This document shows, piece after piece, positions 1 to 8,076 of a stretch of DNA of 20,374 nucleotides; the first letter of the stretch is position 1; every line of letters begins with the position of its first letter. The notes under the pieces were generated by a model, which saw only the letters and a list, made by a program, of their open reading frames with translations, did not search any database and was not told where the DNA came from. Both the position numbers and the translations under genes were made by a program. Origin of the DNA: Flavobacteriales bacterium UBA5692 (GTDB taxonomy: Bacteria; Bacteroidota; Bacteroidia; Flavobacteriales_D; Sanyastnellaceae); assembly GCA_002420235.1 (NCBI GenBank), contig DIHQ01000016.1:1-20374 (forward strand), read 5' to 3'.

Positions 1-1027
1 CATAGCGCGCATTAAAGTTACGCCCACCGTCATTAGAAACGTGGTAGGCGACATTCATGACGTAGACGCGATTGGCGTCCTCAGTGTCGGCGTAGATGCG
101 CGTGTAGTACCAAGCACGTTGACGCAGGCTGCGGTCCGAATTCATTAATTCCCAGGTAGCGCCGGCATCGTCGGAACGGTACACGCCTCCGTTTTCGTTT
201 TCGATGATGGCCCAGACGCGGTCGGGATTCACCGGCGAGACTGCGACGCCGATGATGCCGTGCGGCCCTTCCGGCAGGCCATCGTTGTCCATAAGCGATG
301 TCCACGTCGCGCCGCCGTCCTCCGACTTCCAGAGTTCCGAACCCGGGCCGCCCGAGGAGAAGTCGTAAGGCGTTCGGCGCACGTTCCATGTACTGGCATA
401 GAGCACCTCAGGGTTCACCGGGTCAAACATCAAATCCACCGCACCAGCTCGCTCATTGGCAAATAGTATTCGCTTCCACGTCGCACCGCCGTCGGTGGAT
501 TTGTAGACACCTCGCTCTTCCGAATCCTTAAACAGGTCACCGAGCACCGCCGCGTAGACAATGTCCGGGTCGCGCGGATGGATGCGCACGCGGGGAATGT
601 GGCGGGAATTGATCAAACCGATGGCTGACCAGCTGCGTCCGCCGTCGATGGATTTGTACATGCCCGTGCCCGGGGAGACGTTGCCACGCACCGTCACCTC
701 ACCACCGCCCACGTAGAGGATATTGGGGTGCGAAGGGCTCACCGCTACAGCGCCGATGGAGCCGCCGAAGTAGCCGTCGGAGATGTTTTCCCACGTAGTA
801 CCGCCGTTGGTGGTTTTCCAAACCCCGCCACCGGTGGCGCCCATGTAGAAGATCATGGGGTCGTTTTCGACGCCCGTCACCGCTGCGGAACGGCCGCCGC
901 GGAATGGACCGATGCAGCGGAATTCCAGGCCTTCTTCGAGGACAGTCGTTGATTGGCCAAGTGCGAAATGAATATCAGAGAATAAGCATGCTGCGGCAAG
1001 CAGCGCAAAGGATGCAGAACGAATCAT
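1..1027 (-). CDS. BNR/sortilin (VPS10)-type beta-propeller exported protein, N-terminal part
   Basis: Only the first 342 codons are in the window; the frame runs open off the left edge. An N-terminal signal peptide (about residues 1-24, hydrophobic FALLAAACLF) is followed by an EFRCIGPFRGGR-type opening. Six BNR/Asp-box motifs of the S-x-D-x-G-x-T-W kind lie at about residues 72-79, 126-133, 177-184, 235-242, 285-292 and 331-337. This layout, with a QRAWYY stretch near residue 305, is known from the large exported propeller family of Bacteroidota that databases often label 'glycosyl hydrolase' or sortilin-like. No hydrolase active site is visible and family members are typically about 1000 residues long. 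G+C is clearly higher than in the genes to its right (sampled lines near 57-68% against about 38-47%), with many GGC, CGC and GCG codons. It is unlikely to belong functionally to the sulfatase operon. Confidence 0.88.
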   Translation of the reverse strand, partial: MIRSASFALLAAACLFSDIHFALGQSTTVLEEGLEFRCIGPFRGGRSAAVTGVENDPMIFYMGATGGGVWKTTNGGTTWENISDGYFGGSIGAVAVSPSHPNILYVGGGEVTVRGNVSPGTGMYKSIDGGRSWSAIGLINSRHIPRVRIHPRDPDIVYAAVLGDLFKDSEERGVYKSTDGGATWKRILFANERAGAVDLMFDPVNPEVLYASTWNVRRTPYDFSSGGPGSELWKSEDGGATWTSLMDNDGLPEGPHGIIGVAVSPVNPDRVWAIIENENGGVYRSDDAGATWELMNSDRSLRQRAWYYTRIYADTEDANRVYVMNVAYHVSNDGGRNFNARY

Positions 1028-1115
1028 GGAAGTAAAAGTAACCCCCATTCGTTGTTTTGAAGTCGCATTAGGGCATAAGAGGGCCAAATCACTTGACACA
1101 ACCTAGTGCCGCAGA

Positions 1116-2114
1116 TTACTCGCATGCGTTGCCGAATGCCGCAAGAAATACCAGCAAATCGGAAACCGCAACCATCCCGTCCTGATCAATATCGCCCGTG
1201 CAACTTGATTCGGCAGTGCACTTGCCTGCGGTCTCATCCCAAAAGGTTCCAGTTCCGCAGTAATAAGAAGGGTGGTAAGTGCACGAACCGTCATCACCAG
1301 TCGCGGTATCATCGTAGTTCTCAGCTTCGGTATCGGTGCACCCCAAAATCTCATTTGCATCGCATACTACCGCTTCGCCATTGAGGGAAAGTGCGGTAAA
1401 CTCGATATCACCACTACTAAATTGAAACTTCACTGTACGCTGAAAGGACACTGCGGACACGGTTACAGTATTCAACCCAAAACCAAGTTCAACAGGATTA
1501 CCAAAGTACCAATTGCCATTTGCGACGGTCTTCGCAACGCGGTATTCAGCCCCTCCTTCAGGCAAAGCAGAAACTTCGATCTCCAGTGTTTGCTCTTCCC
1601 CACTCGATGGGTCATCGGAATTGACTGCAGTAAAGACGTATGCCCAGGTCTCGTTTGGACCCGGTTCAAATGCGTCACAAAAAGCAATCGGAACCCCATC
1701 TGTGCTCGCAACACAAGTGTTGATATCTGAATAATTTAAAAACAGACCGGAAAATGCGACATCACCTGAAGAGAATTGAAACTTTACGTTTCGTGCAAAG
1801 GATACAGCTGGAACTGAAACCACATTTGAACCAAGCTCAAGTGCTATGGGCTCACCAAAGTCCCAATTGCCGTTGGCGACGGTCTTCGCGACGCGAATAC
1901 TCGCACCCTCAGAAGGAAGTCCGTCGATGACGATTTCAAAAACCTGTTCATTCGAACTCGATGCGTCGCCTGACTCTACTGCCGTCAAAACAAAAGGCCA
2001 CGCTTCATTTTCAGTTGCTTCGAAAAGATTGCATGCATCAATTGTAGTCTGAGCTAGCAAAACCGGTAAGCTCATGAGCGCGCCTAGCAAAGAAATTAAG
2101 ATAAGTCGAACCAT
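1116..2114 (-). CDS. Secreted protein with two tandem Cys-bounded repeats, a GCTD Cys-rich module and an EF-hand tail
   Basis: I do not recognise a named family for the body of this 332-residue protein. A signal peptide (about 1-22, ending LLAQ) precedes two copies of a roughly 105-residue domain (C28-C134 and C146-C251). The copies share RVAKTVANGNW, an AVSF-x-R-x-VKFQFSSGD stretch and closing hydrophobic strands, which suggests beta-sandwich modules, possibly carbohydrate-binding (inference). Residues 258-282 form the GCTD...DDGSC module common in Flavobacteriia secreted proteins. Residues 286-332 form a Cys-rich tail with one EF-hand loop (D308, D310, D312, D319) followed by DLLVFLAAFG. 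The same tail ends the upstream beta-helix protein. The gene is 87 bases downstream of that protein, so it may share its transcript or have its own promoter. There is no enzymatic signature. Confidence 0.85.
   Translation of the reverse strand: MVRLILISLLGALMSLPVLLAQTTIDACNLFEATENEAWPFVLTAVESGDASSSNEQVFEIVIDGLPSEGASIRVAKTVANGNWDFGEPIALELGSNVVSVPAVSFARNVKFQFSSGDVAFSGLFLNYSDINTCVASTDGVPIAFCDAFEPGPNETWAYVFTAVNSDDPSSGEEQTLEIEVSALPEGGAEYRVAKTVANGNWYFGNPVELGFGLNTVTVSAVSFQRTVKFQFSSGDIEFTALSLNGEAVVCDANEILGCTDTEAENYDDTATGDDGSCTYHPSYYCGTGTFWDETAGKCTAESSCTGDIDQDGMVAVSDLLVFLAAFGNACE
1119..1259 (-). other. C-terminal Cys-rich single EF-hand (half-dockerin-like) tail, copy 1
   Basis: Residues 286-332 of the secreted repeat protein read C-G-x-G ... 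W-D-E ... K-C ... C-x-G-D-x-D-x-D-G ... D-L-L-x-F ... F-G. The loop D308/D310/D312/D319 fits a calcium-binding EF-hand like one half of a type I dockerin. Function as a sorting or attachment tag is an inference. Confidence 0.6.
1362..1679 (-). repeat. Intragenic domain repeat, copy B
   Basis: This codes for residues 146-251 and is the second copy of the Cys-bounded domain. It shares the RVAKTVANGNW and VKFQFSSGD blocks with copy A. Each copy begins with a C-x-x-F-E motif and ends in a single Cys, which suggests one disulfide per domain (inference). Confidence 0.85.
1713..2033 (-). repeat. Intragenic domain repeat, copy A
   Basis: This codes for residues 28-134 of the secreted protein at 1116-2114. 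It is paired with copy B at 1362-1679. At DNA level the stretch 1854-1895 matches 1500-1541 at 38 of 42 bases, so the duplication is visible in nucleotides as well as in protein. Confidence 0.85.
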
Positions 2115-2201
2115 GGATGCGCAGTATTTGTGGTGAACAAGACCCTGTCTCTTAAATATACAAAGTACACCCTGGATTTCCTAGTAGAGCAATGTGGAGC
2201 C

Positions 2202-3998
2202 TTAAGCCCCACCAAAGTTGGACATGAAAATGAGCAAATCAGTCACCGTCAAGATTCCATCTCCATCAAAATCTCCGTTGCAAAGGCAAGCCGTACATTT
2301 TTGCTCATCCCAGCTCCATTCGGCCCCTACACCGCAGAAGAAACTACCCTCAGCAGGTTGATGAGCACCAACGGAAGGCTCAATCTCTGAAACGATGTTA
2401 CCGTAAAAATCAATCATCGACGTGTGGTCGAAGAATGCCGTGGCAGGAAGTACTTCGGATACACTCAATCCCGATGAAAAGGCGATACTCCCATCTGTTA
2501 GCCGATAAAAATCCGCTTGCGCATTTCCCAAAGAGTCCATCGATTGCAGGATTGGATTCCCGAAAAGTGCACCATTAACAACAACACCATTGACATCAAA
2601 CTGATACCTGCCAGCAGGGAAAAACAAGTTATGACTGAAATCAAGGTCATTACCCTCCTCGGAGACATCGCAATTCAAAACTCCTCCCTCTGCGGCACAA
2701 ATGAAAAGGTTGTTATAACAACGGAATTCACCTATACTTGGCTTGATTCGAATTTCAGGCGTGATTGTGTCTCCGACGTAAATGGTGTTATTGTATACAA
2801 ATGTTCCTGAACTTGAACAGCCTGGGTTCGCCTCTCCACAGTAATCCGAAATATTTAATGTTCTCCCGTTGTGGGTACCATCCGGATCTAGCCGGTACCC
2901 ATCGTTTATGCTCAAAGAGTAACGATAACCACAGTTGATATTATCGCCAAGGATTTCGACAAAACCACCCTCATTGTTATAGCTCAGGTTGTTCTGAAAA
3001 AGAACATTTTCATTCCCAAAATCAATATGTGCGCCGTAGGAGTCAATCGGACCGTGCGCGTTTTTGAATTGATTGTACTGTGCCACAACATTGCGGCAAT
3101 CAAATGTCCACATACCGCTTCCTCGCTTCCACATGCGCTCATCTACATCTGCGCCAGTGTGGTCGAAAATGGAGTTTTGAATGATGACAAACTCACATTT
3201 ATTGGGAACGAAACCGGATCCGCCTGTGTATTCAAAAAGGCATGAATCCAGTAAGAAGTTCTGGTTTTTAAACGTGTCATTCTGATTTAATCCGAGCGAC
3301 TTTACCCATATTCCGTAGTGGCCCGTTCGACTCACGGTCAAGTTCGAAAATGAAATTTCACTAGCCAGGTTTACTTCGTTCAGATCCAGATCTGAACGTG
3401 TCTCTATTTTGATGCCATAACCCTTGTGATCATTCGAGGTTAAATCAGGTGAGGGAAAAACATCATGAACATTTAAGTTGGAGAAATTTATGCGTTGAAT
3501 GGACTGCTGATCTGCTACAACTTTGATTCCAAATCTGACGTTCTTGCCCGATCCCCAATCGTTGGATTCTCCGCCAAATCCCTCCAATTTTTTCACTTCT
3601 CCATTTTCATCGAGGTGACTGGCGTCATTCGTGAACTCCAGATCCTGAACCTCAATGCATTCGTCATTGTAAATCAAAAGTGACGCTTGGTAGCCATTAC
3701 CATCGATAACCGGTCTAGGCCCCTCGCCGTACTTTCCAACATAAATCGGAAGCTCAGGTGTACCCGAACCGTGCATCCAAAACATTCCTTGCCAGGTGTT
3801 TCCTGCCAGAAAAAGAATCGAATCACCTGGCAGAAATTCCAAATCATTCAAAGCCTGAAGCGATTGAAATGGGGCTTCTGCTGACGTTCCACTGTTGGCG
3901 TCAGCGCCATTAGTATTACTAACGTAATAGGTGGTTGCGGACCCTACATGAGCCAACGTAAATGCAGCAATCAGCCAAATAACCCGCCCTGTTTTCAT
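2202..3998 (-). CDS. Secreted right-handed parallel beta-helix protein (possible polysaccharide lyase or hydrolase) with EF-hand tail
   Basis: The 598-residue product has a signal peptide (about 1-21, ending VGSA). It opens with YYVS-x-x-NGADANSGTS-x-x-APFQSL and LPGDSILFLAGNTW, the usual entry of DUF1565/pectate-lyase-like beta-helix proteins. From about residue 90 to 480 there are many short strand-turn repeats rich in Asn ladders (such as SNLTVSRTGHYGIWV and QNNLSYNNEGGFVEI). This fold is known in polysaccharide lyases and some glycoside hydrolases. I cannot identify catalytic residues or a CAZy family. Residues 555-598 form a Cys-rich tail with one EF-hand loop (D576, D578, D580, D587) and DLLIFMSNFG, nearly the same as in the next gene downstream. 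Its ATG overlaps the stop of the upstream sulfatase as ATGA (3995-3998). It is AT-richer (near 40% G+C in sampled lines) than the other operon genes. Confidence 0.88.
   Translation of the reverse strand: MKTGRVIWLIAAFTLAHVGSATTYYVSNTNGADANSGTSAEAPFQSLQALNDLEFLPGDSILFLAGNTWQGMFWMHGSGTPELPIYVGKYGEGPRPVIDGNGYQASLLIYNDECIEVQDLEFTNDASHLDENGEVKKLEGFGGESNDWGSGKNVRFGIKVVADQQSIQRINFSNLNVHDVFPSPDLTSNDHKGYGIKIETRSDLDLNEVNLASEISFSNLTVSRTGHYGIWVKSLGLNQNDTFKNQNFLLDSCLFEYTGGSGFVPNKCEFVIIQNSIFDHTGADVDERMWKRGSGMWTFDCRNVVAQYNQFKNAHGPIDSYGAHIDFGNENVLFQNNLSYNNEGGFVEILGDNINCGYRYSLSINDGYRLDPDGTHNGRTLNISDYCGEANPGCSSSGTFVYNNTIYVGDTITPEIRIKPSIGEFRCYNNLFICAAEGGVLNCDVSEEGNDLDFSHNLFFPAGRYQFDVNGVVVNGALFGNPILQSMDSLGNAQADFYRLTDGSIAFSSGLSVSEVLPATAFFDHTSMIDFYGNIVSEIEPSVGAHQPAEGSFFCGVGAEWSWDEQKCTACLCNGDFDGDGILTVTDLLIFMSNFGGA
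2205..2336 (-). other. C-terminal Cys-rich single EF-hand (half-dockerin-like) tail, copy 2
   Basis: Residues 555-598 of the beta-helix protein have the same order of Cys, Trp-Asp-Glu, Asp loop (D576/D578/D580/D587), DLL and FG as the tail of the downstream neighbour. No cohesin-like partner is seen in the window. Confidence 0.6.
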
Positions 3999-5587
3999 TT
4001 GATGACTTTCATTGGCTCATTGTAAACCCGCGTAATCACCGTATCGGTCATGAGTCGCATTTCTTCCAACGAGGCGGTATCTCCATACATCACTTGCAAC
4101 GAGTCCAGTTTATGCCGCAAATCAGCAATTAGCAATTCATCCGCCTCCCCATAGATGTTATGCATCTCTTCTGGATCCTTCTGAATGTCGTACAGCTCCC
4201 ACTCGTCCATGGAATAGTAAAAATGAATGAGCTTGTACCGATCCGTTCGAATGCCATAATGCGGCTGCACCTTATGCCAAATGGGATATTCATAGTAGTG
4301 ATAGTACACCGCATCCCTACTGGAACTTTTGTTCTCGACAAGTGCGTTTTTAAAGCTCTTCCCTTGCATTTCGCTAGGAACAGGCAAGCCTGCGAAATCC
4401 AGTAGCGTTGGGGCAAAATCTATATTCATGACCAGTTCGTCCGAAACTGAGTTTGGTGCAATTTGGCCCGGACATGAAATCAAGAAGGGCATTTTGAAAG
4501 ACTCCTCATACATCCAGCGTTTGTCGAACCACCCGTGTTCTCCTAAGTAAAATCCCTGGTCTGAGGTGTAAACGACCAAGGTATTCTCATCGAGGCCCGT
4601 TTCTTCTAGGTAGTCCAACACCCTACCTATCGCCCGGTCAACACCCGCCACGCAACGCAGGTAATCTTTGATGTAGGTCTGGTACTTCCAATATTTCAGT
4701 GCTTCACCTTGGAGGGAGTCGTGGGGTGTCCAAAATTGCCCCTTATCACCGTAAGCAAGCCAGCGCATCGAGTCCCTTCTCGACAACCCAAGAGGCGCTT
4801 CCTGCTTCATGTCCCTTCTATTGAGGTGGTTTTCGATCTCCATCATATTTTCCGCGGCAGCGGGCCGCCCTGCATAGTCATCGTCGAAATTTGCTGGTAA
4901 GGGGAAATCGAAATCTGAAAAGAGATCGTGGTACATAGAATCAGGACGCCAATCCCGGTGAGGAGCCTTGAATTGGTAAAGTAGCATGAAAGGCTTTTCC
5001 GAATCGCGATTAGTCAGCCAGTCGATGCAATCGTCTTCGATGACTTGCGTAGAGTGGCGGGTACGCTCTACCACCGTGTCTTGTCCGTTAATGCAAAATT
5101 GAGGGTTAAAGTACGTCCCTTGTCCCCCCCAATTAATTAATACTTTGGAATAATCAAATCCTGTAGGCTCCGTACCAAGGTGCCATTTACCAATCACCGC
5201 AGTCTCATAACCATTGGCTTGGAAAATCTTCGGAAACGTCATCTGAGTTCCATCAAAGTCACCGCCATCCACATTTTTGTAAAACCCATTTAGGTGCGAA
5301 AATTTTCCTGTCAAAATAGACGACCGGCTCGGACCACAAATTGAATTGGTACAGTACACCGCATCCATTCTTGTCCCGTTGGCTGCGATTCGGTCAAGGT
5401 TAGGCGTTGGGGCAAGTTTACCGAGGGGCGAACCGTATGCGCTGATTGCTTGGTAAGCCAAATCATCGGCCATGATATACAGCACGTTCAACGGCTTCTT
5501 TTCTGCCTCCGGCTGTTCAGCGCAGCTGAAGAAGCAAGTCACAATTGCAATCAGTTGCATGTTGCGCTGCAAGGGCGTAAGTATCAT
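3995..5587 (-). CDS. Type I (formylglycine) sulfatase, lipoprotein, with DUF4976-like C-terminus
   Basis: The 530-residue protein is an alkaline-phosphatase-fold sulfatase that hydrolyses a sulfate ester. The formylglycine motif is C84-G-P-S-R followed by SSILTGK. Metal ligands D41/D42 (MADDL) pair with D343/Q344 (TSDQGFYLGEHG). K134 and H136 in GKWHLG, H210 and K356 are in the usual places. The C-terminal part with YGIRTDRYKLIHFY and a DPEEMHNIYG block fits the DUF4976/N-sulphoglucosamine-sulphohydrolase C-terminal type, so GlcNAc-6-sulfatase- or heparan-sulfatase-like families are the nearest well-known relatives. The substrate is not determined. The N-terminus has a hydrophobic stretch ending FFSC22, a plausible if not ideal lipobox; a second ATG at codon 10 would still keep it. 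It lies 18 bases downstream of the glycoside hydrolase and overlaps the beta-helix gene by 4 bases. Confidence 0.95.
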   Translation of the reverse strand: MILTPLQRNMQLIAIVTCFFSCAEQPEAEKKPLNVLYIMADDLAYQAISAYGSPLGKLAPTPNLDRIAANGTRMDAVYCTNSICGPSRSSILTGKFSHLNGFYKNVDGGDFDGTQMTFPKIFQANGYETAVIGKWHLGTEPTGFDYSKVLINWGGQGTYFNPQFCINGQDTVVERTRHSTQVIEDDCIDWLTNRDSEKPFMLLYQFKAPHRDWRPDSMYHDLFSDFDFPLPANFDDDYAGRPAAAENMMEIENHLNRRDMKQEAPLGLSRRDSMRWLAYGDKGQFWTPHDSLQGEALKYWKYQTYIKDYLRCVAGVDRAIGRVLDYLEETGLDENTLVVYTSDQGFYLGEHGWFDKRWMYEESFKMPFLISCPGQIAPNSVSDELVMNIDFAPTLLDFAGLPVPSEMQGKSFKNALVENKSSSRDAVYYHYYEYPIWHKVQPHYGIRTDRYKLIHFYYSMDEWELYDIQKDPEEMHNIYGEADELLIADLRHKLDSLQVMYGDTASLEEMRLMTDTVITRVYNEPMKVIK

Positions 5588-5605
5588 GAGTAAAGCAGTT
5601 TGATG

Positions 5606-6892
5606 TCAATTAATAAGGAAAGGTACGTTTGCCACTGAACATTGATTCCTTTCGTTTCGAGCAAAGGCAAAGATTCGGTATCCCCCTTCTTTTTTTGGGG
5701 CATTAAATCGCACTGTGGTAGCATCAATTGATTTGATTTCAATGGCCAATTCCTCCGGTTCCTCCTGAACGTCGCCGCCGATTGCTTGGGATTGAGATTC
5801 CCGGTAAAGCCTATATTCTAGCGTGACTGCGTCATCCACATCCCACTCAACATTCACGTGCAAAACCCCTTCCTCACCGGGAAGCATCACGTGATCCTTG
5901 CGCCACCCAATGCCATTCAATTCGATATCCACAATGGAAGGGGCTCGCTCTTCTGGCCGCGCTCCGGTCCAACATTGGTACATAACATCGACGGCCTCTG
6001 TCGGATGACCTTCAGCGGTAAACATGCCGTGCCATGTCGCTGTGGATTCTTGCTTTTGACCCCACAGAAAACAATAACTACCTAAGCAGCGCTCAGGATC
6101 TCCCAAAATTCTGTCTTTGTATCGGCGTTGTCGAGTCTTTGCTTTGATCCCGTTGGGAGGCTCAATCTTTGCTCCCCAAGCCGTTCGTGGGGCTTCAAAC
6201 GGACCGTTTACACCCCATTCGGTAAAAATATAAGGCTTGTCCCAATTGAATTTGCGAATGTTCGCCGGTGTGTTTTCGATTGAACCGTAGGCATTGATCC
6301 CGAGAATATCAACGCTCGGACATCGGGTTTTAATCATGAACGCCTTTGAGGGATCTAATCCCGCAATCACCGTCATGGTGGGATGATGTGGGTCTACTTC
6401 TTTAATGAACCGAGCCAACTCCTCCACCGTATCCCACACCTTGAAGTTGGCATAGCGGAGGTCCATCTCGTTGCCAATTCCCCACAAAAGCAAAGCCGGA
6501 TGATCCTTGTATTTCAAAATTTCCGTCTTCAATTGTTCAATCTGACCGCGCACTGCGTAGGGGTCATTGTAATCCATTCCCGTGCGCTCGGGACGAACGT
6601 AGAGTCCCATGGAAACCGTCATGCCATGCTGAGCAGCCGAATCGAGCAGATCAACACGGCTCGTGCTCCATATTCGAATGGAATTCGCCCCAGATGCTTG
6701 TAGCAAGTCGAAATGACCCTTCGCACCCGCCCCTTTGATGAAGTAGGGCTCGCCGTCTCGTAACAGCTGGAATCCCGATTGGTTCTGTATGACTTGGACG
6801 TGAGCGATTTGGGCATTTCCTTGAAGGGCAGCAACAGCAAACAGGAGCAACAGAACAACACCCAACGGATGATTCACTCGTATCCTTTCCAT
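5606..6892 (-). CDS. Exported glycoside hydrolase, clan GH-A-like TIM barrel (GH2/GH5-type), with C-terminal beta-domain
   Basis: The product (428 residues from the ATG) begins with a signal peptide ending LQGNAQ. The catalytic barrel spans about 38-305 and opens with the FQLLRDGEPYFIKGAG pattern of GH2/GH5-type barrels. The acid/base candidate is E142 in LLLWGIGNEMD and the nucleophile candidate is E225 in YIFTEWGVNG, the spacing expected for a retaining clan GH-A enzyme. Residues about 315-428 look like an Ig/FnIII-type beta-sandwich. I cannot assign a CAZy family or linkage. The start is uncertain: the ATG at 6892 gives a 19-base overlap with the upstream lipoprotein gene. A GTG at 6877 would give a GTGA overlap like its neighbours and sits just after GGAAAGGA, but it would lose the Arg residues of the signal peptide n-region. 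Operon position next to sulfatases supports a role in trimming sulfated glycans. Confidence 0.88.
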   Translation of the reverse strand: MERIRVNHPLGVVLLLLFAVAALQGNAQIAHVQVIQNQSGFQLLRDGEPYFIKGAGAKGHFDLLQASGANSIRIWSTSRVDLLDSAAQHGMTVSMGLYVRPERTGMDYNDPYAVRGQIEQLKTEILKYKDHPALLLWGIGNEMDLRYANFKVWDTVEELARFIKEVDPHHPTMTVIAGLDPSKAFMIKTRCPSVDILGINAYGSIENTPANIRKFNWDKPYIFTEWGVNGPFEAPRTAWGAKIEPPNGIKAKTRQRRYKDRILGDPERCLGSYCFLWGQKQESTATWHGMFTAEGHPTEAVDVMYQCWTGARPEERAPSIVDIELNGIGWRKDHVMLPGEEGVLHVNVEWDVDDAVTLEYRLYRESQSQAIGGDVQEEPEELAIEIKSIDATTVRFNAPKKEGGYRIFAFARNERNQCSVANVPFLIN

Positions 6893-8076
6893 GCCACAGG
6901 ATTTTGGGGGTTTCCTCTGAATTCGATGAGCCGAAGGTTGGCAAAGTCGAAACGAGCGCTTTCCTCAACGCGAAATCGCACCTCCTTCAGTGCAGACCAA
7001 TCCAACGACTCATAGTCCGGAAAAGACCGGATGGGAATGTATGCCTGGAATTGATTTTCACCTCGAGCAACAAGCTGATGGCTTTGAAGTTGTGTCCGAA
7101 CCTGACGCCGCTGCCCCGAGAATGCATGAATAGAAATCACCAAATCCGGCATCTCCGCGCACACCAGGTCAAAGCTCAACGCCGCGGTGGTGTGCAAGGA
7201 TGCCAGATCTACTCGTTTCCAGTTTGAAAATGAAACGCCAAACTGATCCCAGGCGTCCGGCAAAGCGGTATTCACGTCAGCTTGAATTTTCATCGGATTG
7301 GCCTCATTGAAACCACCGACGTTTTGTTCCTCGCCAAAAAGAAAGCTGCTAGAGTAGCGAGGATTGATGCCCCACCATTCCTCGGGCGTTGATCCAATTT
7401 TCAATGGCAGACCAGCAACAACTTCGGTTGAATGGTCCGGTTCAATGGAATAGTGATGCTCGTAACGGACGATTTTGATTTCATCGATGTGGGCATGCCC
7501 GCTTCGTTGGAATTCAATTTTTAGCTCTTTAATATTTGCCATGTTCACACCCCGTCTTTCGTAATTGAATGCATGCAGCGGGATGCGGACCTTTCGCCAT
7601 GAAGTATCCAACACGCCATCATCCATCCCGAGGAAATTGATTTTGGTCATGCATTGCCGTCCTGCATAATCGACAAGACCAAAAAACATGGGAATGTTGG
7701 TCAACGAGCCTTCCTCCAATCGGATGGCCATTTCAATAGCCGCGCAATCCAAGAGCGGTGTCAAATCCTTGGCCGCATAACTGGCCCATGGGATCTGGAT
7801 ACCAATGAATTTACACCCCCGGCTTGCATCCCACTCAATGCTCATGTGGTCCTCCCCGCCAAAACTGTTGCCTTGCTCGAATCGCACTTCCTTGCACGTC
7901 GTATTCCGCAAGCCTGTTACTATACTGGCTTGTGAATCGTGAAAAATTATCGCCTGGTCGAAATAATCCAAGGGATGCACTTCCGACGTGTCGTTGCTGT
8001 ACAGCGTTACCGCATTGAACTGCGAACAGCCCGCGAATGCAATGAAAGCCCAACCGATGCAAAACCAGAGCTTCAT
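6874..8076 (-). CDS. Lipoprotein with two jelly-roll, carbohydrate-binding-like domains
   Basis: The 400-residue protein has a lipoprotein signal with lipobox FAG-C17. I do not recognise a named family. The middle (about 60-205) has the strand pattern of CBM11/CIA30-like galactose-binding folds: SWRKVRIPLHAFNYE, then a KELKIEFQ strand and AHIDEIKIVRYE. A second, shorter copy of the pattern lies at about 285-390 (FQAYIPIRSF, LDWSALKEVRFRVEE, FDFANLRLIEF). No catalytic signature is seen. Its ATG overlaps the stop of the upstream lipoprotein gene (8073-8076, ATGA) and its own stop lies inside the start region of the glycoside hydrolase. It is therefore probably made in step with both. A surface glycan-binding role is inferred from the fold pattern and context. 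Confidence 0.8.
   Translation of the reverse strand: MKLWFCIGWAFIAFAGCSQFNAVTLYSNDTSEVHPLDYFDQAIIFHDSQASIVTGLRNTTCKEVRFEQGNSFGGEDHMSIEWDASRGCKFIGIQIPWASYAAKDLTPLLDCAAIEMAIRLEEGSLTNIPMFFGLVDYAGRQCMTKINFLGMDDGVLDTSWRKVRIPLHAFNYERRGVNMANIKELKIEFQRSGHAHIDEIKIVRYEHHYSIEPDHSTEVVAGLPLKIGSTPEEWWGINPRYSSSFLFGEEQNVGGFNEANPMKIQADVNTALPDAWDQFGVSFSNWKRVDLASLHTTAALSFDLVCAEMPDLVISIHAFSGQRRQVRTQLQSHQLVARGENQFQAYIPIRSFPDYESLDWSALKEVRFRVEESARFDFANLRLIEFRGNPQNPVAWKGYE

Noticed and set aside
1..1027. Calling the propeller gene a glycosyl hydrolase
   Set aside because: That label comes from BNR-repeat annotation; no catalytic residues of a glycosidase are visible.
1272..1730. Plus-strand open frame of 152 codons
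   Set aside because: It is antisense to the repeat protein, whose two repeats and signal peptide clearly establish the minus-strand reading.
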